This document shows positions 1 to 5,716 of a stretch of DNA of 11,402 nucleotides, in pieces. The translations under genes and the position numbers were made by a program. The stretch is from positions 1 through 11,402 of the forward strand of contig JAEZXS010000191.1 in the NCBI GenBank assembly GCA_023442755.1, read 5' to 3'. Within the stretch, counting starts at the first letter, position 1, and each line of letters begins with the position of its first letter. The stretch comes from Pseudomonadota bacterium (GTDB taxonomy: Bacteria; Desulfobacterota; Syntrophobacteria; Syntrophobacterales; Syntrophobacteraceae). The notes under the pieces were generated by a model. It saw only the letters and a list, made by a program, of their open reading frames with translations. It was not told the origin of the DNA and ran no database searches.

Positions 1-1202
1 ATTATGTGCTGAATATGCCCCCCCACCATGTAACTCGCTGGACAGATAAATCGCTACAGTCTATCGGTGATGTCTTCGCTCTGCAGAATGTCCAGTTGAT
101 ACACATGCCTTTGGAAAGTATACACGACGATCATTACTGTAATTCTTTGGCACTGTATCAGGCCTGCAGAGAACGCAGCATACGTCATGATCTTATTCCA
201 CTGGAAATACTCCCAGAAATCCAGGAACTTGCCGGAACTTTTCTTCCTGATGTACGGCGTATATTAGCCCAGGAGAAAAAGCATATCATGGGTCATGATG
301 TGGTAAGCATATTTACAAAGGGTTCTTGCCGCCAGGTTTTCCCCAGTACAGCTGAGGACGATACGGTGCAATACAGGACAGAACACAATGCGGTAAATAG
401 CGCTCCCCAAACTACTGCGCTCATAGCATCAGCCGTTGCAGCAATGCGGCAGGTGGGTGCTCTCGTGCTAGTAAACCTCGGCTGCGGAGCGCGGTGGCGT
501 CCGGGCTGGATCAATATTGATTTCCTCGGTGACAATATCAATGTATTCCAGCATAATCTGCTGCAAGGCGTGCCGTTGTCCGACGCCAGTGTGGACGCCA
601 TCTATCTCAGTCATTGCCTGGAACATTTTGCGCCGCACGATGCGGAGGTATTTTTGCACGAATGCGGCCGCGTCCTGAAACCATCGGGGATATTACGCGT
701 CGTCGTGCCCGATCTGGAGCAGACGGCACGTTTCTATCTGGCAGAAGTGGACGCGGTGCGCGCGAATCCCGCCAATAAAAATGCAGCGGCCCGGCATGCT
801 TGGATGATCACGGAGCTGATTGACCAGTTGTGCCGCCATCAAAGTGGCGGGGAAATGATGAAACTGTGGGCGCAACCCGAGGTTCCGGCGGAAGAATTCA
901 TCGTTAGCAGATTGGGACTTGAATACCTAACCGCACGGAATTACTGCAAGGGTCGCGAGATGTCTCCCCCACCGACAGACCCGCATCAGGTCGGACGATT
1001 CCGTTTGAGTGGTGAACCCCACCAATGGATGTACGACGAATTTTCCTTGGCTAGGCTGCTACAGCACTGTGGACTGCGCTCGGTGCGAAGGGTGGACGCG
1101 GTAACGTCCGCTCTGGAAAATTTCGCGGGGTATCATCTGGACACCAATGACGACGGAACGGCATACAAGCCGGAAAGTCTTTATATGGAGGCCTACCGAT
1201 AA
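1..1202 (+). CDS. SAM-dependent methyltransferase, probable two-domain protein, 5' end outside window
   Basis: The frame is open to the left edge with no stop, so the gene probably starts upstream; the first start codon in view is GTG at 6, and residues below are numbered from it. Residues 156-173 hold methyltransferase motif I (VNLGCG followed by GWINIDF), where SAM binds. Residues 189-208 give the acidic and LSHCLEHF segment, and 219-237 the RVLKPSGILRVVVPDLE strand, all typical of small class I methyltransferases. Residues 5-40 (PPHHVTRWTDKSLQSI onward) resemble the C-terminal end of a different Methyltransf_23-type domain, which usually carries a PxHHxxxWTxKSL segment. The gene therefore looks like a fusion: an N-terminal methyltransferase mostly outside the window, a linker of about 100 residues, then a complete methyltransferase. 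The substrate is unknown; a sugar or glycan is inferred from the neighbours. The class I fold call is firm, the fusion likely. Confidence 0.82.
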   Translation, partial: YVLNMPPHHVTRWTDKSLQSIGDVFALQNVQLIHMPLESIHDDHYCNSLALYQACRERSIRHDLIPLEILPEIQELAGTFLPDVRRILAQEKKHIMGHDVVSIFTKGSCRQVFPSTAEDDTVQYRTEHNAVNSAPQTTALIASAVAAMRQVGALVLVNLGCGARWRPGWINIDFLGDNINVFQHNLLQGVPLSDASVDAIYLSHCLEHFAPHDAEVFLHECGRVLKPSGILRVVVPDLEQTARFYLAEVDAVRANPANKNAAARHAWMITELIDQLCRHQSGGEMMKLWAQPEVPAEEFIVSRLGLEYLTARNYCKGREMSPPPTDPHQVGRFRLSGEPHQWMYDEFSLARLLQHCGLRSVRRVDAVTSALENFAGYHLDTNDDGTAYKPESLYMEAYR

Positions 1203-1363
1203 CGGAATACGGTCTGAAAATGGTGGTCTCCGGTTGTCGGGTTTACCTGTGAGATCAGACGGAAGGACATGTTCCAGTTTTGTGTATCTCGAAAATTGCA
1301 TGCTGTTGGTGTAAGGGGCGCCGGGGGAGTGTTTTCTGGAAAAAAAACCGATCCCAACATAGT

Positions 1364-1397
1364 GGCGTGAGAGGGGAAACGCCTGAAAAAGTTCCCC
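1364..1397 (+). other. Candidate H-type RNA pseudoknot
   Basis: Stem 1 pairs GGCGT (1364-1368) with ACGCC (1379-1383). Stem 2 pairs GGGGAA (1373-1378), inside the stem 1 loop, with TTCCCC (1392-1397). Loop 1 is 4 nt (1369-1372), the two stems abut with no gap at 1378/1379, and loop 3 is an A-rich 8 nt (1384-1391). These dimensions suit a classical H-type pseudoknot. The two stems could instead be alternative, mutually exclusive hairpins. Whether the region is transcribed is unknown. Confidence 0.35.
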
Positions 1398-1430
1398 GAA
1401 GCTGCTCGCTGTTTAATGAGCCTCTAAAAC

Positions 1431-1461
1431 GGCTTTCTGATTTCATGATAAGGCGAAAGCC
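1431..1461 (+). other. Stem-loop, 7-bp perfect stem
   Basis: GGCTTTC (1431-1437) and GAAAGCC (1455-1461) are perfectly complementary, with a 17-nt loop. There is no T-run after it, so it is not a typical intrinsic terminator. It lies in the middle of the repeat-rich spacer. Confidence 0.3.
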
Positions 1462-1493
1462 CGAATGACTACATGTCGCAATTAGCCCGAATG
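1458..1493 (+). repeat. Direct repeat AGCCCGAATG, two copies
   Basis: AGCCCGAATG occurs at 1458-1467 and again at 1484-1493, 26 nt start to start. The second copy sits in the loop between ATGTC (1473-1477) and GACAT (1495-1499). This may be part of a structured element or a protein-binding repeat. Confidence 0.4.
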
Positions 1494-1569
1494 GGACATA
1501 CTTTTGGTCCGGAGTCAACCGGGGGGGCGGTGGGGTATGAATTGGCGGCCTAATCCGGCATGCTGATCT

Positions 1570-1614
1570 GTGCTCTTTGGTCACAGCACTCATTAGAGTG
1601 CGGGACCGAAGCAC
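1570..1614 (+). other. Long interrupted hairpin
   Basis: CTTTGGTC (1575-1582) pairs with GACCGAAG (1604-1611) with one wobble. Inside it GCACT (1586-1590) pairs with AGTGC (1597-1601) around a 6-nt loop. Outside it GTG (1570-1572) can pair with CAC (1612-1614) across a 2-nt bulge. The stem is about 16 bp in all with one internal loop. No T-run follows. Confidence 0.4.
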
Positions 1615-1631
1615 CTTGTTTCCAGCAGTGC

Positions 1632-1663
1632 GCTCCTGGATGTCCTTCGACGATCCTGGGAGC
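1632..1663 (+). other. Long interrupted hairpin
   Basis: GCTCC (1632-1636), GGAT (1638-1641) and GTC (1642-1644) pair with GAC (1649-1651), ATCC (1653-1656) and GGAGC (1659-1663). That is 12 bp closed by a CTTC tetraloop, interrupted by a 1/2-nt internal loop and a single bulged G. It lies 17 nt after the previous hairpin and about 22 nt before the -35 box of the promoter. It could end an RNA transcribed through this spacer, although no T-run follows. Confidence 0.4.
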
Positions 1664-1685
1664 ATGCGCCTCCCCGGGATTGGAG

Positions 1686-1714
1686 TTGACTCTCAGATTT
1701 CCCTCGCGTATAAA
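1686..1714 (+). promoter_or_regulatory. Sigma70-type promoter for the downstream cluster
   Basis: The -35 box TTGACT (1686-1691) and the -10 box TATAAA (1709-1714) are separated by exactly 17 nt. Each is one mismatch from consensus (TTGACA, TATAAT). Transcription would start near 1721, giving a leader of about 70 nt before the membrane-protein gene at 1790. It is the best promoter match I found in the window. Confidence 0.6.
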
Positions 1715-1749
1715 TCTCGGGTCCGTTCCGCTGCAAACCGTTCTTATTG

Positions 1750-1770
1750 TTATCTAAAAGCTTTTATCTA
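1750..1770 (+). promoter_or_regulatory. Palindrome with flanking direct repeats in the leader
   Basis: TAAAAGCTTTTA (1755-1766) is a perfect 12-bp palindrome. It is overlapped by two copies of TTATCTA (1750-1756 and 1764-1770). It lies between the promoter and the start of the next gene, where an operator would act, or the RNA could form a weak hairpin just before the ribosome-binding site. No regulator is assigned. Confidence 0.3.
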
Positions 1771-1782
1771 ATCGGCTTTCTC

Positions 1783-1789
1783 AAGGGAG
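1783..1789 (+). promoter_or_regulatory. Shine-Dalgarno AAGGGAG abutting the annotated ATG
   Basis: AAGGGAG ends at 1789, directly against ATG 1790, which is too close for normal initiation. The in-frame TTG at 1799 would have a spacing of about 9 nt. The true start may therefore be TTG 1799, or ATG 1814 with weaker support. The protein changes by only 3 or 8 residues. Confidence 0.5.
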
Positions 1790-3913
1790 ATGAATACTTT
1801 GAGACAAAACACGATGCCCTCCAGAGGCCGATCAGGAGTTTCCACTCTCATCCTGATCATTGGGCTCTTGATCTGGACGGCCGCTCAAGGTTATCTGACT
1901 TCCGCTCCTCTTTGGACACGCGATCTGCCCCCCGAAGCCGACGACAGCCTTGCCTATCTCGTGAGGACCACCGAAATCCGGGATTGCCTGCACCAGGATT
2001 GTCCTGCATTGCAGGATTTGCGTCAACAACAGCAGATCGGCATGTCAGATCCCAATGCCGCAAGGCAGCGCGACATTGCCGGATTCCCGTTTCCGTTCTA
2101 CCATCCGGGATTCTCACTGGTCATCCTCGGCATCAGCAAACTGGGCGTGGACCTCACGACGAGCTATAAGATTTTCTGGTCTGTGAGCCCCCTGCTCTTC
2201 GGGATCTCTTTCGCATGCCTTCTGGGAGCGCTGTGGGGCAGGCAAGCTGCCGGGGTCGCCCTGTGCCTTCTTGCCTTCAAAATCTTTCCCGATACAGGCC
2301 TGCATTACCTGACGCCTTCGAACTTCGCCATGAGCATTGCCTTACTGGTCTGGGCGCGCATCATAGCCAGGCAGGGGGATGCTCCGTGGACTCTCGTTCT
2401 GGGCACTGTTGTGCTCTGCGCGATACATCCCATCGGTGAAATATACTCATTGATGGGATTGCTTCTTGCACTCCTGATGCCCGCGGCCGCAAACAGGAAG
2501 AGGACCTGGCTCATCATTCTGGGCATCCTGGTTATATCCTGCACAGTGCTCTTCTGGGCTTCGTTTGTGAGGAAACCGCCCCTGGTAAATGTTCTGTCCG
2601 TGCTGGGGCCGTTCCCCGGGTTCATAGAGTCCTTGAAGGGTATCGGCTACAATCTGTTCGGGGCCGCAGCGGAAATCGTGACATTGAAGGAAGGCCTGTT
2701 TGGTTCTTTCGCGCTTTTCTTTCTCGCGGTCGCATTCGGTTTTTTCACCGCTTCGAAGCAATCCCGGGCTCTCGCAACACGCCTGTTGTGTATTTTCGTC
2801 CCATTTCTCGCAGCAAGCTTCTATTTCACGAACCCAATGAGTCCATCGGCCGATATTTTTTTCCGAATCTGGATACCCGCTGTGGCGATTCTCTTCGGAG
2901 CGGTCGCAAGCGGCATATGCTATGTTTTCCGTGAGTCACGACGCCTGGCGGCGGAGCGTTCGGAACGAGAGGGGAGTCTCAACGTCCTTGGAATCTGGCC
3001 TGTATTGTTACTGGCGCTGCTCATCGGGTATTCGTTCGATATGACCCTCTCCGGTGCGGAGCAGATTCAAACGACGGCAGAGTTCATGACCGACCGGCAG
3101 CCGCTGAGCTTCGATCCTCTCCAGCCGCGCGAGCTGTTATCTACGGCCAAATCGGGCGACAGGGTTCTCTATACCAGTACGATTGCCATGGCTTATTATT
3201 TTTTACACGGTGCAATGGACCTCGGAGCGGTCTGCTATCACCCGGCCTTTGACGGAACCGAAGTGGAAAGCCGATGGTTAAGCAGGCAGGATTTGAATTT
3301 CGTCGTTGCGTATCATCCTGCCGTATATCATCCGACCCTGGAGGGGCTGGATGAAAAAGACCGGTGCATATCCACTCCCGAGTATCGCTTTTCCCCCCTC
3401 AGCACTCGGCGCAAACACGGCCCCATAAGCCGCGAGGGCTTCATTCCCGCTTCCGGTTTCAAATGGATCGATATCGATTTGAAGAACGGCGCATCCCCTT
3501 CCGATTTCTTTGTTCTTCTCAAGAATTCCGGGGATGCCGCTGACCTGGAGATAGTCCCGCTGGATATTAACGGCAGTCCCATCGCCGGCAAAATGAAATT
3601 GACCGCTCCCGCCCGATGGTCGGGAAAAGTCCGCCTCGATCAGGCTGCCGGAAACAATGCCCAAAAGCTGAGGGTGCTGCTTCCGCCTGGCCGCCAGCGG
3701 ATTCTGATCTACGGTATGGGGTTTGGCGAAGACGGCCTGCATTGGCCGTGGAAACAGAAGACAAGCGTCACTTTCGTGGCGAGAAGCCAGGAAACAGGCC
3801 CAGTGAGGCTCAGCTTCGATCCGGCCGATCTGATGCCGGCAGCTTTAAAGGCACGGAAAATAGAAGTGCTTGCGGACAAAGGCTCTTCGGTCCTCATGAG
3901 GATTGGAGAGTAG
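1790..3913 (+). CDS. Polytopic membrane protein, GT-C-like glycosyltransferase candidate with C-terminal soluble domain
   Basis: A 707-residue protein with a first membrane segment at about 17-35 and roughly ten more hydrophobic segments between about 107 and 416, including about 130-149, 177-193, 239-258, 302-319, 331-347, 358-378 and 400-416. Just after the first segment is an acidic motif, EADDSLAYLV (49-58), in what should be the first extracytoplasmic loop. This is where GT-C enzymes carry their DE or DD catalytic motif, often followed by Tyr. Residues about 420-707 lack membrane segments and look beta-rich, particularly 555-707, suggesting an exported sandwich-like domain. Its own promoter lies upstream and a hairpin follows its stop. 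The likely role is transfer of a sugar from a lipid-linked donor outside the membrane, but it could also be a polymerase-like or sensory membrane protein. The membrane architecture is clear; the enzyme class is inferred. Confidence 0.8.
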   Translation: MNTLRQNTMPSRGRSGVSTLILIIGLLIWTAAQGYLTSAPLWTRDLPPEADDSLAYLVRTTEIRDCLHQDCPALQDLRQQQQIGMSDPNAARQRDIAGFPFPFYHPGFSLVILGISKLGVDLTTSYKIFWSVSPLLFGISFACLLGALWGRQAAGVALCLLAFKIFPDTGLHYLTPSNFAMSIALLVWARIIARQGDAPWTLVLGTVVLCAIHPIGEIYSLMGLLLALLMPAAANRKRTWLIILGILVISCTVLFWASFVRKPPLVNVLSVLGPFPGFIESLKGIGYNLFGAAAEIVTLKEGLFGSFALFFLAVAFGFFTASKQSRALATRLLCIFVPFLAASFYFTNPMSPSADIFFRIWIPAVAILFGAVASGICYVFRESRRLAAERSEREGSLNVLGIWPVLLLALLIGYSFDMTLSGAEQIQTTAEFMTDRQPLSFDPLQPRELLSTAKSGDRVLYTSTIAMAYYFLHGAMDLGAVCYHPAFDGTEVESRWLSRQDLNFVVAYHPAVYHPTLEGLDEKDRCISTPEYRFSPLSTRRKHGPISREGFIPASGFKWIDIDLKNGASPSDFFVLLKNSGDAADLEIVPLDINGSPIAGKMKLTAPARWSGKVRLDQAAGNNAQKLRVLLPPGRQRILIYGMGFGEDGLHWPWKQKTSVTFVARSQETGPVRLSFDPADLMPAALKARKIEVLADKGSSVLMRIGE

Positions 3914-3918
3914 GTCCG

Positions 3919-3949
3919 CCGGAAGATCGCTGATATTCTTCAGCGCCGG
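3919..3949 (+). terminator. Stem-loop just after the membrane-protein gene; weak terminator candidate
   Basis: CGCTGA (3928-3933) and TCAGCG (3940-3945) form a perfect 6-bp stem with a 6-nt loop. CCGG at 3919-3922 and 3946-3949 can extend it across a 5-nt bulge. It starts 6 nt after the stop codon. It is followed by an A-rich rather than T-rich run, so termination is uncertain and 3'-end protection of the message is equally possible. Confidence 0.35.
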
Positions 3950-3984
3950 AAAACTACTGATCTTGAGATTGGTTCCGCATTTGA

Positions 3985-4122
3985 CGATTTGAAGCGGACA
4001 AACAAGGGAGGGCTCCTGCATATTTCGCAGAGGAATCCGGCCTTTCCCTGCAGGGCTGGTGGGGCATAACGGTTATTGACGATCCGCCAAGGCCATGGTA
4101 TCACCCTGACCCTATCGAATAA
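3985..4122 (+). pseudogene. Startless coding remnant, C-terminal fragment of an unknown protein
   Basis: From just after a TGA (3982-3984) to TAA (4120-4122) runs an open frame of 45 codons with no ATG, GTG or TTG. Its translation looks like genuine protein, with AYFAEESGLSLQGWWGITVI followed by a proline- and aromatic-rich end (DDPPRPWYHPDPIE). A second open frame, continuous with the preceding gene's frame past its TAG (3914-4066, 51 codons), overlaps it. A frameshift between the two would join them into one longer fragment. I do not recognise the family. It may be the tail of a gene lost by deletion, or chance. Confidence 0.35.
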
Positions 4123-4161
4123 AAATTGTGGTCTTACGCTAATATATAAAAATACCTTGGA

Positions 4162-4179
4162 CCAATATTCTCCAATATT
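4162..4179 (+). repeat. Direct repeat CCAATATT, 10-bp period
   Basis: CCAATATT occurs at 4162-4169 and 4172-4179, one helical turn apart. It lies in the AT-rich part of the gap (about 4117-4180) upstream of the next gene. A -10-like TATAAA sits at 4145-4150 but has no good -35 box. It could be a regulator site; support is weak. Confidence 0.25.
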
Positions 4180-4263
4180 TCGGGGAGCTCGACGTCAGCT
4201 TCAGGTGAAAAGCTCGCCGCAACCGCTGTGAGGATTCCCCGGATATCTGAAATGCAGGCTATG

Positions 4264-4267
4264 GGAG
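4264..4267 (+). promoter_or_regulatory. Shine-Dalgarno GGAG selecting ATG 4276
   Basis: GGAG (4264-4267) lies 8 nt before ATG 4276. The other in-frame starts (GTG 4228, ATG 4252, ATG 4261) have no well-placed ribosome-binding site, so ATG 4276 is preferred. Confidence 0.5.
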
Positions 4268-4275
4268 AAAGCGGC

Positions 4276-5655
4276 ATGGCTGCCGGTAATGATGGCTCAG
4301 TCTCATTGAAGAAGCGCGTTTGCATGGGGATAGATCTCACTCCGGTCTTGCCGGGAGGAGATAACGGCGGAGCGAAATTACTCGTTATCGAGTTGATCAG
4401 GCATCTGAGCCGGCTGGCCCCCTGCTGGCAGTTCATCCTGCTTACACGTGAAGAGAGCGATGCCGAACTGGCTGCCCTGGATTCCCAAAACGTTCGGCGG
4501 ATGTGTGTTTCCAGCGGACGCGCATGCGAACCGGGTCCGGGGGCAAGCCCAGGGGCAAGTCCGGCCCGCCAATCGCTGCCGGCTTCAGTTCGATTGGAAA
4601 ATCTTGCACGCCGGGTCCTGAGCAGGATTCTTCCCCTGCCTGTGCGGATCCGAATGGACCAAGTGTACAGAAGGGCATTGATTGCACTGAGTGGATTGCG
4701 CCTGCCCAGGCAAAAACCGAGCTTCCTTCGGCAGATGGGTATCGATTTGCTTTTCTGTCCGTTTACCGCGCCTTTTTTTTATGATCCGGCAGTCCCGATG
4801 GTATCCATCGTATATGATCTCCAATTTCACTACCTCCCGCAGTTTTTCAGCATGGAGGATCGGCTGTCCCGGGAAAGCCACTTCAGAGAGAGCAGCCGCC
4901 TCGCCAGCAAGGTCGTCTGCATTTCCGAGCATACACGCAGTACCGTTCTCGAAAACTCGGACATCGCTCCCCCAAAGGTGGTAACCATATATATCCGGCT
5001 TGCAAACCGCGTCAGCAAACCTTTGCCCTCAACAGTTTCGTCTGTCCTGGAGCTGTCCGGACTGCGGCAAAACGGGTTCCTCTTCTACCCGGCCAATTTC
5101 TGGCCGCATAAGAACCACCGGATGCTCCTCACCGGATTTGGAATGTTTGTGTCACGCCACCCCGAATCCGAACTTAAACTTGTGTGTCCCGGTTCCATCG
5201 TGAAGGAAAAGAATGCCTTGCAGGAGAGCGTAGCGAGGATGGGGCTGAGCGAGAGGGTTATTCTGCCGGGATATATCCCCGACGAACAGTTTGCGGCTCT
5301 TCTGGATTCCTGCCTGGCCGTTGTTTTCCCTTCCCTCTTCGAAGGTTTTGGGATGCCGGTACTCGAAGCCATGGCGTTCGGGAAGCCCGTAATCTGCAGT
5401 AACACCACCAGTCTGCCGGAAGTCGCCGGGAATGCCGCCTATTACGTCGATCCGAGGAAGCCGTCGGAGATTGCCGACGCAATCGCGCACGTTGCCGCCG
5501 ACGGGGAATTGCGCACACGGCTGATCGATCTTGGGATTCGACGTGTTGTTGAATTCGGCGGACCCGAAAATATGGCATCCGAATATCTCGACGTTTTCCT
5601 GGACGTACTGGCAAAACAGAAGCAAGGCCGAAGAGTGCCGGACTGTTTCCAATAG
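4276..5655 (+). CDS. GT4-family glycosyltransferase
   Basis: A 459-residue retaining GT-B glycosyltransferase, counted from ATG 4276, which has a GGAG 8 nt upstream; a longer form from GTG 4228 would add 16 residues before the conserved fold. The N-terminal Rossmann domain begins with KKRVCMGIDLTPVLPGG and a glycine-rich NGG loop. SIVYDLQFHYLPQFFS (about 177-192) and VVCISEHTRS (about 213-222) follow. The donor-binding domain shows PANFWPHKNH (272-281), which is the GT4 'EPRKNH' position, and the EX7E motif EGFGMPVLE (356-364), then SNTTSLPEVAG. A low-complexity GASPGASP stretch (about 89-96) lies in the N-terminal half. It should act in the cytoplasm on a nucleotide-sugar donor, building a lipid-linked glycan. 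Donor and acceptor cannot be read from the sequence. It is clearly related to the second GT4 in this cluster. A 61-nt gap separates it from gmd. Confidence 0.88.
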   Translation: MAAGNDGSVSLKKRVCMGIDLTPVLPGGDNGGAKLLVIELIRHLSRLAPCWQFILLTREESDAELAALDSQNVRRMCVSSGRACEPGPGASPGASPARQSLPASVRLENLARRVLSRILPLPVRIRMDQVYRRALIALSGLRLPRQKPSFLRQMGIDLLFCPFTAPFFYDPAVPMVSIVYDLQFHYLPQFFSMEDRLSRESHFRESSRLASKVVCISEHTRSTVLENSDIAPPKVVTIYIRLANRVSKPLPSTVSSVLELSGLRQNGFLFYPANFWPHKNHRMLLTGFGMFVSRHPESELKLVCPGSIVKEKNALQESVARMGLSERVILPGYIPDEQFAALLDSCLAVVFPSLFEGFGMPVLEAMAFGKPVICSNTTSLPEVAGNAAYYVDPRKPSEIADAIAHVAADGELRTRLIDLGIRRVVEFGGPENMASEYLDVFLDVLAKQKQGRRVPDCFQ

Positions 5656-5716
5656 CGGGCGGGAACGACTCTGCCAGAGAGCCGTCTTTTGCCGGCCTTA
5701 TGAAGAAAGTGCAAAT

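Larger units (their letters stand above)
1203..1685. other. Gene-free stretch rich in inverted and direct repeats; possible structured RNA or repeat element
   Basis: No convincing gene is visible here on either strand. The short open frames lack ribosome-binding sites and read as low-quality protein. The stretch carries several self-complementary segments: GTCTGA/TCAGAC (1212-1217 and 1255-1260), a pseudoknot-capable block (1364-1397), GGCTTTC/GAAAGCC (1431-1437 and 1455-1461), ATGTC/GACAT (1473-1477 and 1495-1499), and two long hairpins (1570-1614 and 1632-1663). This density suggests a transcribed structured RNA or a mobile or multicopy intergenic repeat rather than plain spacer. I do not recognise a known RNA family. 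Confidence 0.4.

Noticed and set aside
1280..1468. Plus-strand open frame of 62 codons in the same spacer
   Set aside because: No Shine-Dalgarno was seen, the N-terminal half is low quality (Cys, Lys, Arg rich), and it overlaps the pseudoknot candidate. It is not supported as a gene.
1255..1665. Minus-strand open frame of 136 codons across the repeat-rich spacer
   Set aside because: It has no clear ribosome-binding site and a composition unlike a folded protein. It overlaps the hairpins, whose symmetry can keep frames open by chance. A multicopy repeat could carry such a frame, so it is treated under the spacer.
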